64,000 bases of DNA from Isoetes taiwanensis (Eukaryota > Streptophyta > Lycopodiopsida > Isoetales > Isoetaceae). Below the pieces are notes generated by a model. It saw only the letters and a list, made by a program, of their open reading frames with translations, had not been told where the DNA came from and made no database searches. A program made the translations under genes and the position numbers. The DNA lies in assembly GCA_021234155.1 (NCBI GenBank), contig JAJEKV010000001.1:23795189-23859188 (forward strand), written 5' to 3'. This document shows, one piece after another, positions 24,331 to 35,784 of this stretch; positions within the stretch are counted from its first letter, which is position 1, and the number at the start of each line of letters is the position of its first letter.

Positions 24331-24377
24331 GACTAATTGCAAATGGTTTCTTAAGGACTGTAGTGCCTTTTAAAAAA

Positions 24378-24402
24378 AATTAGGGAGCAAGGGGATTTGA
24401 AC
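24378..24402 (-). other. tRNA T-arm-like / B-box-like sequence
   Basis: On the minus strand GGGGTTCAAATCCCC forms a perfect 4-bp stem around TTCAAAT, like a tRNA T-arm. No D-arm or matching acceptor strand was found, so it is not a tRNA gene; it may be the remnant of a tRNA-derived SINE or chance. Confidence 0.25.
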
Positions 24403-24875
24403 CCCAACCACTTCCAAAACTCTTAAAGAATGATAAATGTATTTCCGTAAATATCACGCAAAGAATGCTTTGAGTGCTCCAAATTTTGAGCTAATCTCGC
24501 ACTTGATAATCGCAAAAACAAGGATACATAAAACAAAACATGCAACAACACTTAAAAAAAGAATGAATGACCAAAATGTTTGGGCCAACCATTCTGGATC
24601 CTTGAATATGTTAAGAAAATGCTTGAAACTGCACAGACATAAGCTATAACGCTTTACTTGTAGCAGATGAAGTGTTTATAAGAGTAGAAGCTGTTCACCA
24701 TGTCAAAGCAGATATTTGGCCATTGCTACAAATGCAGAATCAGTGAAAAAGCTGATCTACACTACATATTTAAATAAAAAATAATAAGAAGGGAAACCTC
24801 TGTTTATATTTTATAAGATACTCCATGCAGTAAGATCTTCAAATCTCAATGCGAAGTCCTCTCCGTCCTGCATGC

Positions 24876-25602
24876 AAAATAGATCTGTGAAACTATTCAA
24901 CATAAGCTGTGCTGTAACATAGCCAGCAGAACAAAGTGCTCCATGCAAAACTTCAAATCTGCAATATGAAAACTAGATAAGGCAGTATATATCCATGCAG
25001 CCTGCATGCAACCTAGATCCCATACCTTGCTTTTGCACTTTGTTTGATTAAACGCGTTAGCTCGCCCAACAAATCAGATGCTTGCGTATTAGAAAGACCA
25101 CAAGTTACAATACCAAGCAAATGAGCAAAAGCTTCTCGTGTGCTCAAGTCAATATGTGCAACAAAGCTCCTAACCTACACCAGCCGATCACAATCTGATT
25201 TTGCAAATCTCTATTACAATGCCGTTATTAGTCTATCCCGCAAAATTATTCAAAAACAACCGCGAACTTTCGTTGATTACCTTGGGGTCTTTAGAGGCAA
25301 GGGCAAGGAGTGCTTTGATGCGAGATGCATGCGGTTCAGCGTCCCATCATATGCCATTCCATGCTCTAGCGAAGACGAAAGTGGTCTTCTCGCAGTTCAA
25401 GATCCCGCTTGCTTATCGTCCGGTCAGCCATTTCTTCTTCATAGCAGTTCAAAACAAACTCAATCATTGCTACGTAGACTTTAGGTTGGAAGAACAATGC
25501 ACGTTCGCCAAGTTGTGCAGGTTCAAGAATTGCTGGCTTCTGCTGACATATGCAGGTTATCATGTCCTTAATGGTAGGATATTTTATCTTCGTTGGAGCC
25601 AA
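24876..25602 (-). pseudogene. Captured fragment resembling proteasome adaptor ECM29, with intron
   Basis: Minus strand inside the CACTA-like element. From 25602 it reads TKIKYPTIKDMITCICQQKP, then LFFQPKVYVAMIEFVLNC, LEHGMAYDGTLNRMHLASK and LLALASKDPK (frameshifted). A later exon reads HIDLSTREAFAHLLGIVTCG and LGELTRLIKQ, ending at 25026. A 67-bp intron with GT at 25025 and AG at 24959 follows, then the next exon FEVLHGALCSAGYVTAQLML. The order of these HEAT-repeat segments matches my memory of plant ECM29 (a scaffold on the 26S proteasome). Stops, frameshifts and lack of the rest show it is not functional. A retained intron indicates DNA-level capture, not retroposition. The family name rests on recall of motifs and needs a search. 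Confidence 0.6.
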
Positions 25603-25634
25603 GGGTTAGGGTAGGATATTTTATCTTCGTTCAG
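25570..25634. repeat. Short direct repeat at the edge of the ECM29-like fragment
   Basis: GTAGGATATTTTATCTTCGT occurs twice, about 42 bases apart (near 25571 and 25613), at the 5' edge of the captured fragment. It could mark the capture junction (repair with local duplication). Confidence 0.6.
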
Positions 25635-28600
25635 CCAGAGGCGAATCAGGAGAACGGAATCAAACGCAAATCACATGCCCCTAAGCACTGTAAGGGAACC
25701 AAGGCCAAGTACAACAAGGCAGAGCAGACCCATTACAGATTGCAAAGGCCTACCAGAAACAACACAGCCAGCCAAGTATAATAGAGTTAGATAGGCCGAT
25801 TCTACACCATACCCTCTCCTGTGATAAAGAAGAACCACACAAAATACAAGCATGAACAAAAGCAAACAAATGCACAGAATAATAGAACTCCAGGCTAAAA
25901 CTAGCTAGCGTTGCCAGAAATTACCGTTGAAGCTCCAGTCGTTGCTATCTCTGGCCGGAGCAGATTATTCTGAGATTACAAAAGGCTCTACTGCAAACCA
26001 ATGACCATCCAAATGACAGAGTTCAATAAACAAACTGACCATGTTTGTAAAATCCACTCCTTACTATATGCAGAAAGAAGCAGTCTAAGAGAGCAGTTTG
26101 GATGCGATGTTTACAGTGCAAGCAACATAGATTGAAAAAGAGCTCAGAATCATGCATTTTAAAATAGAGGTAGAAAAATTCCACCTGTCGATTTCAAAAT
26201 GCAATTCGCAAAACAGCATCGCCGGAATAAAATGTCAATAGATCCACCAGAGGCCTGTCAATCAAAGTTCTGCCGGAGAGCTTATCCAAAATACCATCAC
26301 AGTCACGTCAATCTACGTGCAACTCGCTTAATCGGGCCGCCCGCCAAAAATCAAAGTCTAGGATCTGCTTCTTCGGTTCTGCATAAACAAAACAACTCCC
26401 GCCGGTGCCGTTCTGGTTCTAGATGGCTAAACCTAAACCTAAACCTAAATGTGAAGAATTGGACGATTGTCCACAAATAAGATAACGTCAGTTGTTTTTT
26501 ACCTTAAAAGAAAAGCCCCATATCACAAATTTCAGAAATGCTCAAATTTTAAACGACCCATTTGCCTAGAGCCTGTGAATTTCTAACTTTTGTCTACAAT
26601 ATTATATGCCTGAGTATGATTATGTGATGAAAATAATGTATCCGCCAATTTAAAAACAAAAAAAAAGAGAGAAAGCAGACAAAATTTTGCCAAATTTTGA
26701 TGTCAAGAAAAATCTTACCAGCATTATCGATGACCAAAAAAATGTTCACAACGATCTTCAAAACTCTTTTAGACAAGTTAGCAAATGTGCACTAGGCTAT
26801 GCCAGGCATTAATAATTGTTTGTAATATTCGAGATGGCATTACTAGTTTGCATTCTGGGCATTAATAATTGCTTGTGATGTTTGAGATCGCATTACTAGT
26901 TTGTGTTCACTCGGGATATTACAAATGTTATTTTGGTGCTTCACTTGCTTAGATCAATATTTCATATGCTTATGATGGGTGTTGCGACCATATCCTTAAA
27001 ACCATGCCAGTTACCCTCTTTTCTTTTGACTTGCTATATTGCAATATGCTTATTTAGCTAAATCTCAATTAGTTATTGTGAAATTTAGAAGACCTTGTAA
27101 TGAAAGCACGCAATGACTCTTGGAGAAATTTTGAAATGAAACCCTAGTAAGGAATTGTGAATTTATAGAGCAGGTAATTGTGGTTGTTAACTCAAGAAGA
27201 TGTCCTATCCAAGTGTGGATACAATATGGTAGTTGGGTCACGAATTTTAGCGTTTGGTTAATTTCGTGCTGCCACGTGGCGTTCAATTCCACCTCGTCCA
27301 CGCCGGAATGCGGTCCCAATTGCCTTGCACCCATACATTGCTTCTTCAAGGTGTTGGTTGTAAAGATCATATAATATTAAATAAAAGCATTAAACACCAA
27401 GCTTAACATAGCAAGGTGATTACAAAAATGTTGGCACACCCACATATACAAATGAACTAAGGCAATTTACCTTTAGCATTATTGCATTTAGATAAGCCTT
27501 GAGAAATTAACTAATGTTGCAATGAAACAATCAAGAAAGAAAACATTTGGACCAAATTTGTGTTCCCCAAATTCATGCTCATTTCATGAAAAACGTGATA
27601 CGAAAATCTAAACTCCCTTGTTTAAAACCATAATAAAGCATTTTTAGAAGCAATTTCTATGGTGTTGTTAGATATATTAACCATCCAGCTTTCAATTTTT
27701 GTAATTAAAAATTTCTATTAAGGATATGCCATAAGTTGACTCGATGTCATTACGGAAGCGTCTTCAAGTATAGTTGGTATATATTTCTGCCTCTACATTT
27801 CAACCTCTAAATGTACATTCGTATGAAACAAAATGTTGAATATGAGATCTTTTTGTTTGAAGAGATTATTCATTCAGAAGATCTTTGAAGACACTACTTG
27901 GATATCACAACAAAAGGAACAATGTCAAGAATCCTCCTTATATCTCTCTTCCTGGTTGCATCTCCTAGAGTCCTATCCCAGTGCCAATTTCGCATGTAAA
28001 TAGATTTCCACCTAGACGTTCTATAGCAAAACTGAACTCCAAGGGTTGAACCTTGTAAAAGCTCTAGATCATGCGCAAAATTAGAGAATATGTCCATAAA
28101 GGTCTCAGTTTATAAAACAAACCTCAAACTAAGTTATATAATATTTTGTCAAGTAAAGCATGGGGGCATATCCGTTGGCAACATCCTGCTGATTAGCTTT
28201 GAATAAACAAAACAAAGATCTGTTCTGGCAAAAGGAAGCACCAACAAATGGAGTTTAAGAAATTGAATGAGGCAAGAAGTCTTCATCGTTTAACTAGATT
28301 AGTGCATCTAAATTTGCTCTTTCCTGAGGCAAATTTCCATATGGGCATGATAAAAAATGTGAATTGATGCATCTAAGCATAGTCAACCAATATGTGGCAC
28401 GTGATAGAGCCATGCCAATGTTTGCACTTTCATATGCGTACTCAGTTTTAGAAAAATACTATACTATTACAATAGAACAAAATTGAATAACTAGAAGTTG
28501 CCACATGTGACATCTATGAATGTTTTGTTTGACTCTAATAGTGCACCTTCTATGCAATGGGATTGGTCATAATCACCCCTAGGGTACCGACCCCTTCCAA

Positions 28601-28859
28601 TTATATACATGATTAAAATTGTTTTAAATTGCCTAAAAAGGGGATTTCATATCTCTTTATCGGGATTTTCCCTCTCCTGAGTTTATCAACAAATTTACTT
28701 TAACCACCACATTGTCATAAAAGATAGGAGGGGGAACCATATGAAATGAAGATGAAAACCACTATTGCATGCTTGTTTTCAAAACAAATTAACAAAAAAC
28801 AAAGAATGACAAATTACAAAAGATGCCTCTGTATTTTAACATTTACTCATTCGCTTGAT
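25635..28859. other. Interior of CACTA-like element 2, no gene recognised
   Basis: AT-rich. At 26426-26450 there is a short run of about four CCTAAA units (telomere-like). No transposase or other gene could be supported. Confidence 0.4.
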
Positions 28860-29470
28860 ATTTAAATAAAGTCTGAACCATGTCTATAGTGGTTTGATAG
28901 CGGTTAATTACGGCAATTGGTTTTTGGGTTCTTGAGTAACCACTATGGATAACCACATCTTTTTTGGTAATGTCTATGAGTCATTACCATGAGAATTAAC
29001 TCAGTATTAAAAACCATGCCACAAAACCACAACTAGTCTATAAAATACATTGTGATAATAAAAAACTAGCATGAATAACCACCATGGCAATTAAATTGGT
29101 ATAAAACACCACACCATAATTATTTCAACTTCTCTAAGCAATGTAACAATAGAAACCAACATAAAAAACCATTGCCGTACTTATAGTGGTGTTGAAAAAC
29201 CATGCTACAAACCAACGTCGATTTAATAAACCATGCTATCTTAGAAACCAACATGAATGGCCAGCATTAATGCTAGAAAACCATGTAGTAAACTACTATT
29301 GGTTTTTAATAAACCACACTATAAGAAAAAATCAACATGAATAACCACGTACTAGTTACGAAAACCACTATGCTACGTGGTTTTTATTAGGAATGAAATT
29401 TTTAACATTAAAAACCACATCTATAGTGGTTTTTCAGTGGTTTATGGTAGTGGTTAAATTTTTGGGTGCC
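28860..29470. repeat. Right subterminal repeats of CACTA-like element 2
   Basis: Dense AAAACCAC, GTGGTTT and ACCATG words in both orientations up to the terminal inverted repeat at 29456-29475. Confidence 0.65.
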
Positions 29471-29475
29471 TTGTG

Positions 29476-29953
29476 TACGTGCAACAGTCTCAGGCCGTGA
29501 GGGCAAGGAAGAGGGGTTTAGCTCTAGATCCAAGTGGAAGGGTGCACATCTCTAGTGATGGCTTCTGTGAGGCCTTGGCAGCTGAGAGGTTTAGAAGGGC
29601 TGAGGCTGCGAGACTAAAGGATGAGGAAGTTGCAGCCAGGAAGCTCGAAGTTGCTAGAAGGAAATTGGAAAGGCAGGAGGCTGCCAAGAGAGCACAACAA
29701 AATAGGGAAGAAAGGGAAAAAAAGAAGAAGGCAGATGCTTAATTTGAAGCCTCTACTGCAAGACTTAGAGAACTCATGTACCCCAGGGGCATTTCAAGAG
29801 TGGCTGCAGTCTTTAGCTTCCAGAGGCCAGTGAGTGATGAGGTGAAGAGCAAAAGATTAGAGGTTAGAAACAGGATGAGGATGAGGATGAGGATGAGGAT
29901 GAGGATGAGGATCAGGCAAGGGATAAGTCCAATTAGGGCTCCAATAGTCCAAA
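29476..29953 (+). pseudogene. pogo/CENP-B-type transposase, 3' part
   Basis: Continues in frame from 23633 once the CACTA-like element and one TAC are removed: YVQQSQAVRARKRGLALDP, a long Ala/Arg/Glu-rich coiled-coil stretch (LAAERFRRAEAARL, KLEVARRKLERQEAAK), then KKKKADA and TAA at 29740-29742. Beyond the stop the same frame stays open. A run of about seven GATGAG units (29873-29912) reads as Asp/Glu repeats in the neighbouring frame, like the acidic tails of CENP-B/jerky-type proteins. The sequence then passes into the 217-bp direct repeat at 29954. Confidence 0.7.
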
Positions 29954-30170
29954 CATCTTTCACGCTGGACTATGAACGTTAGCAGGTCAATGGATTGACA
30001 ACACCAGTTATGTCTGATCACACAATTGCCCATGATAGTGAAGAAGAAGTGCATGTTATGTGTAGCTTGGAGGATACACACTTATGCTCGGGAGACGTTG
30101 CTAGTGTGCAGGATGTTAGCATAGAAGGGTTCCTGCCTCTGGTCCTGATCCAAATTCCATTAGCACGATC
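29954..30170. repeat. 217-bp direct repeat, left copy
   Basis: Aligns without gaps to 38934-39150 with about four substitutions in 217 bases. It contains a coding-like stretch (GLTTPVMSDHTIAHDSEEE, then CSLEDTHLC). Homology stops sharply at both sides. The ends are not TG...CA and no primer site follows, so it is unlikely to be an LTR. Confidence 0.85.
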
Positions 30171-30795
30171 CATTAGAGAAAAAATGGGGTCATAAAAGGG
30201 CCCTGTACACAATTTTTTTAGGTTGCCCACGTCATCATTTTTGGGCAGTTGGGAGTAGTATAGGGCAGCAAGGGAGGGTTGCCCAAATTTTGTTTTATTT
30301 GAAACCACGAAATAATCATTTTAATTCTTGTTTGTCGTTTCTAAATTGGCCGTCATAATTGCAATGGAGGGAAGAGATGTGTATGTATTCGTATGCATTT
30401 TTGTTATAGTTCATAATCCTAGTATATTCAACGGAGAAGCTCACATACAGGAAGAATCAGAATGGCGCCATAGGGGATAAATTAGTTAGGGACCATTTTT
30501 TAAATTTTAAATTCACTCATTTACATCGTAATAGTTTTAATTACCTTGGAGGCACTCGTAAGGATTGTTCGGAATTGATGGATCATCAATCCTATTTCAT
30601 TACGGTGCTCCTAAAATAATCTAAGAAGCATATCCTACACTGTAATAGAGTGGAATTTTGAGTTCAAGATGGAATTGTGAGACCAAGATGGATAATCGAG
30701 TCTTCACCAAGATGGATAATCAAGGTTTGATCATTTAGCTATATTTTTCTTGCATTCAACGGTAAAGTTTCTTATTCATTGTTTGGGTATTGCAG
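30171..30795. other. Left part of the 8.8-kb block between the direct repeats
   Basis: 'ggttgccca' and 'gggcagttggg' words lie in opposite directions at 30219-30290, possibly part of an element end. Otherwise nothing recognised. Confidence 0.35.
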
Positions 30796-31790
30796 ATAAT
30801 TCTTCTACTAAATTATGCCAATTTCGGGTGGAGGTTCCTGAGAAATGCATGCCAATCCATAAAAAAACTAAGGTGAGGCATAATATTGATGAAAACCTTC
30901 TACGAGCACAAGGCCAGATGAATATTGATCTCTGGACAAAAGGGCAATTGTATCCAAGAGATCCTATTCTTCAAGTACATCCTGAATTCAATTCTATTTC
31001 AGGGCTAATCAAGTTTACTTGCAAGGGTAATTTTGGATTGCTGGGCTATTGCAGAAATTTAGCAAGTGGTTCCTCTGATCCAAGTTTGAGAGCTGCTTTT
31101 CATCAAGCAGAGACAATGAAATATAGCCTTACATGTCAGTTCAATGCTGTAGCCATGCACAATGCTTTTTTGACTGATTCTTATAGTTCTTTAAGCCAAC
31201 AAATTGCTGAGCGTCAAAAAAAGAACAACCAGCTGGAAGAAACTCTTGTGGCTGAAACTCTACGGTCCAAGCGTTTGTTGGAAGACAAAGAAAGTCTGGA
31301 AAAGAAGGTGAAGAGGCTGAAAGCAATGCCTTTAGGAGCAAGGGAGAGACAAAGATCAATGCGATCAATAGATACACTTAAGCCAGGTGGAGGAGGAGCA
31401 AAACGAAGAATCAGGGCCATAAAAACTCTAATGGATCCCATGCTAGATCACAAAGGGAATAGGAAGGGACATCTAGCTGAGTTAGTAAAGAAGATTGTAA
31501 GTAAAAATGATGTTCTTAGGCTGATCAACCTTCCAGGTACTAATCTTTTGAGAAAAGCAATAATCGAGAATGTGCTGCAAGAATTAAATGAAGAGCAAAG
31601 TGTGGATGATCTTCAATATGTTTGTGATAATGCAGGGATTAGCAGAAAGGCCTACATGCAACTATATAAAGTTTTGAAAACATCATCAAGCGTGGCTATG
31701 AAGAAAGTAATTTTGCCCACGGCCTCTAAGATTTGGTCTTGCCGTACATATAGAAATGTAAAAATTAGAGAGCGAAAAAAAGGCAAATGA
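30796..31790 (+). CDS. Unrecognised basic coiled-coil protein, likely transposon-encoded
   Basis: A 331-codon open stretch follows an acceptor-like GGTATTGCAG (the frame is open from 30750 with an ATG, but 30796 is the likelier exon start). The order is a ~120-residue globular part (LWTKGQLYPRDPILQVHP, NFGLLGYCRNLA), a coiled coil (LSQQIAERQKKNNQLEETL to LEKKVKRLK), a very basic stretch (GGGGAKRRIRAIKTLM) and a C-terminal helical part (GISRKAYMQLYKVLK). The last motif resembles a recurring pre-catalytic segment of some animal-type DNA transposases, but I cannot name the family. Further plus-strand exon-like pieces follow at 32.66 and 33.53 kb. Confidence 0.5.
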
Positions 31791-32640
31791 GACAATGGAG
31801 AGAAAAAAGGCAGCGACAAGGAAGAAAATATGTGCTTACCAGATGAAGAATGAACAGGTTGGACTTTAATCTTTTAATCCCTTCTATATATGCTGGAACT
31901 GTATTTGATAGTGTTCTTGTGTGCAGACATGTTGTGATGGATCGTTGGCAACAGTTCACAATGGTATCTCATTGCAATAGGTCTTACTTGCATGCTGGTC
32001 AATACTATACAGACTCTATGCTTTTAGATATTGCTAAGAGCCGTACAGACCTGTGTGTTGTATTCAATGCTTGTAATCACATTGAGACTGATATTATCAA
32101 TTGTATTTTCAATGCTTGAAAAAAGCTACAAGTGAATCATATTCTATAAGCTTATTGACTGACATGCGAATACATAACTAGCAGCATATGTAGCCTGTAA
32201 GCTTTATTCTTGTTGAATATACATGGACATTTTATCACTTTCATGCTTATATACATCGTCATAGTTGCATATTCTAGACCTTAACTTGGAGATAAGGTTA
32301 TAATTTGACAACGATAGCTCACACTTTAGGTGCAGGTTTGACTTTAAGATATTTAATATGTAACTTTCTTTTGAGGTACAGGTATGGAAGTTGGATGTAA
32401 AAATAGGTAAGAGTATGATTTGCACTTTTTTGAGAATGATAACCACGTGAGGTGCAAATTTAGCTTCAAAATAAGTTTAATAGGTTGCTTCTTTAGAAGA
32501 GCATAAACCTTATCTTGGAGATAAAGTTATTATTTGACAATGATAGCTCACATGCTTTTATACTTTAGAGATATGTAAAAAATAGGTAAGATTATGGTTT
32601 GCACTTTTTTGACAATGATAGCTTATGTGAGGTGCAAGTT
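31791..32640. other. Probable intron or spacer within the plus-strand unit
   Basis: AT-rich, with two similar ~70-bp stretches ('gataaggttataatttgac...' near 32290 and 'gataaagttattatttgac...' near 32519). No exon could be supported. Confidence 0.3.
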
Positions 32641-32658
32641 TAGTTTTAAATAAATTTA

Positions 32659-32955
32659 ATGTATAGGTGCAGGTTTATAAAAATAGGTTTTGATGCTTCA
32701 CCCTTTCACTTTGGTGCAGCTAAGATACGTGTGGCCACAAAAGATGTCACTTTAGCTTCTTTATTGGGTGGGCATGGTGGCTTATACACCATTCACGTGG
32801 CTGCTACCACTATTCACAGGTCTACAATACATAAGTTGATGGAAGCCAATGCAATGGAAAAGTTGGTCACTGTACCACAATATCCAGCATTGATATGCTC
32901 AAATTTTTTACCCTTTTATTTATTTCGTACTGTTGAGATAGCTCATGCAACATGA
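32659..32955 (+). pseudogene. Exon-like piece of the unrecognised transposon unit
   Basis: Reads KIGFDASPFHFGAAKI, ATKDVTLASLLGGHGG and TIHRSTIHKLMEANAMEKL. The KIGFDAS segment has the look of the first catalytic-Asp strand of an RNase-H-fold transposase (known families show K-x-S/G-x-D-G there), but this is only a resemblance. Splice sites were not fixed. Confidence 0.3.
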
Positions 32956-33533
32956 TTTGTACCCAAATGCTAAGGATTTATAGTGAAGACAAGTCCGTGG
33001 AATTTTCAAAAGCTCAAGTTGTTATCATGTCTAATGTTTTTGCATGATAACGACTTATTATCCCTGAAATGTTATCCATGCATCTTTGGAGGTGCAGGTT
33101 TGGAAGTTGCATGTAAGAATAGGTTGTTGCATTTTAAAGTTACAGATTTAACAAGATACTTCCTATTTAATACAGAAATAAGATCTTTTGTGTTGTCAAG
33201 TATTTGTGATTCATGTAACTTGACTTCATTAAATCGCAACTTGCCTTATACAAGCCTGATCTCAAGCAGAAGTTGTATAGCCGGACATGCGTGCGCTCCA
33301 TACTATAGATAATACAACATTGTATTACACTAAGATAATAGAAGAGCTATTACAGCAAGAGCTATTACATTGTATTACACTAAGCAAGCTATTGATTCTA
33401 AAAGACGGCAAATAGATGATCTTATCTTCAAGATCAGATAGGTGATCTTATCTTCAAGATCAACCATCTTAACGGGCTCTAAAATCTCTGTCAACAAAGC
33501 CACTGCGCTGTTACCACTCATTTTTTCGTTTGA

Positions 33534-33778
33534 CAGATCAACCAGAAGATATGAAGGATGCTTACCTTTTCTTACTGGAATTGATGGGCAAAGTAAAGTT
33601 TGGATGGTTTTTTAATCCAAATGCTGTGGACAAATGTAATTTGGGGCTCAGTTTTAAATCAAGGATACACAATTTTGCAAGGTATGTATGCTGCATGCTG
33701 GGCGAGTCAGTTTATTGGTCACATGCAGTAGAACATGGTTTGTTGCTTGAAGAAGAGGTAGAAAAACTAAGGAAATAG
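33534..33778 (+). pseudogene. Exon-like piece of the unrecognised transposon unit, with stop
   Basis: An acceptor-like TTTGACAG is followed by a frame of ~80 codons: FGWFFNPNAVDKCNLGLS, CCMLGESVYWSH, AVEHGLLLEEEVEKLRK, TAG. The Leu-Leu-Glu-Glu ending resembles the C-terminal signature of some DNA transposases (G-L-L-S-E-E-A-x-E), again only by eye. It is probably the last exon of the plus-strand set. Confidence 0.35.
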
Positions 33779-33837
33779 AAGGGCGTGGATGTGCATGAGA
33801 GTGCAGATAACCACCTTCAAGGACGCTTCTTAGTACA

Positions 33838-34323
33838 TTACAGGCAGCAAGCTGGCTTCTTATAGTAATGGGAAGAGAGATAGGCAATAACCTGATGACA
33901 GATGCCCCTGAAGTATATCCTCTGCAACAACTTGCACCAAATGAGAACGCTTCGAGTATATACTGAGTCAAAGGCAAGTTGTTGAGCAGGAAATTGAGCA
34001 AACAGTTTACTTATAGACTTTTCCCTGGCATGGTTATCTTTGTTTCCAATATCTGCATTGTCTAAAACTGCATCGGAACCTACAAGTGCCCTGCAAGCTA
34101 TGATGAAACCAGTAAGCCTATCCTGGGGTAAAAAGGAATCTTTAGCACCCCTGTTGACTAAGTTACAACTAGATAAATCTGTACAGTTAGCAGCACAATC
34201 TTCTAAGCTATATATGTTAGTAATACATGTCATTACATCCAATAGAAAAGCTGGCCACTGTACCACGAATTTAGACAAGTCCAGAAACAAGTTTAACAAT
34301 AATAAAATCCAATATTTATGCAT
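33838..34323 (-). pseudogene. Unrecognised minus-strand coding fragment
   Basis: A 161-codon frame, Cys-containing (DCAANCTDLSSCN, then RLTGFIIACRALVGSD). It lies between the plus-strand and minus-strand sets and is convergent with 33534-33778. No domain was recognised; it could be chance or part of the minus-strand unit. Confidence 0.25.
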
Positions 34324-34548
34324 GATAACTACTTACTCATCCCTGTTTTCACACAGCACAGATTCAATCACTTGAAGCATTCCCCAGGCTTCTACATGCA
34401 TGCATTTGGGTAAGAAATAACATGTCAAAAAATCAGAAACTCTATGTTAGAGAATAGTCTTATAAAAATCACATTTGAATCCATGTAAAGAACCCATATT
34501 AAATTGAATCATCCTTTCAATTTATTAGAATAAGAAAGACATAAGAGT

Positions 34549-35778
34549 TTAGCCATCACAAATTGATATTACATTTGGAGCAATACATTCTCTTGACTTC
34601 ACCATTTCCTCCCTGCGCTTTCCTATCAGAATTCCATTAAGAATGAATCTAAAATGATCCAACTCATCCTCAACTTCCAAGAGACTTCTAATATCAAAAA
34701 GTGACCATTCACTTTCCACCGAAAATACTTTGTATAGTTGTGCATTCTTCTGCAAATGAATCTGCACCAACTCTGAATGCGTCCCATCATTTTCATCTTG
34801 TTCTTGCGGTATCCACTTCCAAGTACTTCCTTCAAGGACATATCTCCATCTTCGGAACTTAAATGTCATGTATAATGTTTGCCTCCTAAGGCAATACCTG
34901 AATCTCACAGTCTTACAATCAAGTCTGCACTCAATTACTTCTGCGCCCCTGTCATGTACTTTGGCCTGCCACCTATGAGGAACAACACTTTCAATGTAAT
35001 CCTCTGGACTGTCAAGAATTATGAACATTTTAGAAGTTTTCTTGACTGTTTTGACCATTCTAAAGATAGAAGTAAACATGCCAATGGACAAATTTAACTT
35101 CACATGAGCACAAATTCCACCTCTCTCCTTTAAAGAGCTTTGCACTTCTATCCAAAGCTTTCTTTGTAGTAGCAAAATATCGGAAGCATCTCTTGGAGCA
35201 AAATCAAGCTTTGTAAAACTGGGCAAACTAATTTCAGTGATTTTCTTGAGCTTTGGAAAGTATATGTGCTTGTAAAACCATATCCAATTCTCTCGTAGGT
35301 GAATTGGTGTCTCTCCTTCAAATAACAGGGAACCAATCTCATAATGAAAGGCTTGGAAGACACTTGTAATGCAATCTGGAGATATCGTATCTTCTTGATC
35401 AGATAAGCATAACCTTAGAAAATAAGGAAAACATTAACAAGAAGTATAGAAGAGATGGTACATTATAATAGAGCAAAAAATGGACTTACAATTAGCTTGC
35501 AATTCAGGGAATGTTCTTCTCTTAGAAATGGCTTCTTTTGCCATGTCGGTAGGACTATAGAGATGTAGCACCTTTATTTCCACTCCTCCTCTTCTTTGTT
35601 GAAGATCTAGCACCTTTCCCTTCCAATGACAAGTAATGTCATTTTGACGAGCTCTCTTCACACGATGAGGGCCTTTGGTGGAAGGTTGCATCGTAATGAA
35701 TGAGCCTGTAGAAATCACAAAACCCTCAGCTCCTTCCCTTTCAAGTGTGATAGAAGATAATCTTCCATTGAAAGGCAT
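34549..35778 (-). CDS. Unrecognised two-exon protein, likely transposon-encoded
   Basis: Exon 1 runs from the ATG at 35778 (directly after TTTTTGCAG) to a GTAAGT donor at 35489: MPFNGRLSSITLEREGA, then KARQ-like basic and HWKGKVLDL segments. Exon 2 begins near 35413 after TTTTCTAAG and stays open to the stop at 34549-34551: HLRENWIWFYKHIYFPKL, LDFAPRDASDILLLQRKLW, then many aromatic/basic strands (RYCLRRQTLYMTFKFRRWR). The exact splice phase was not resolved. Together ~380 residues, without a recognised domain. It faces the plus-strand set convergently inside the same repeat-flanked block, which suggests one element with two gene sets. Confidence 0.4.
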
Positions 35779-35784
35779 CTGCAA

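Larger units (their letters stand above)
23634..29475. mobile_element. CACTA-like DNA transposon, non-autonomous, 5842 bp, inserted in the pogo gene
   Basis: The left end is CACAAGGCACTCAAAATTAA and the right end, on the opposite strand, is CACAAGGCACCCAAAAATTT. The first 16 bases differ at one place. A 3-bp duplication (TAC) flanks it. Both ends carry several hundred bases dense in ACCA/AACCAC words. Terminal CAC, 3-bp duplication and subterminal repeats are CACTA-superfamily traits, though the fifth base is not the usual one. No transposase was found inside; instead there is a fragment resembling ECM29. Removing the element and one TAC restores a continuous frame of the host pogo gene, which supports the limits. 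Confidence 0.8.

Noticed and set aside
26426-26450. CCTAAA run as an interstitial telomere
   Set aside because: Only about four units, and the unit is six bases and not the plant seven-base repeat.
29473-29742. Independent small gene starting at 29473
   Set aside because: The frame continues the pogo-type transposase from 23633 after removal of the inserted element; the apparent start lies at the element's edge.
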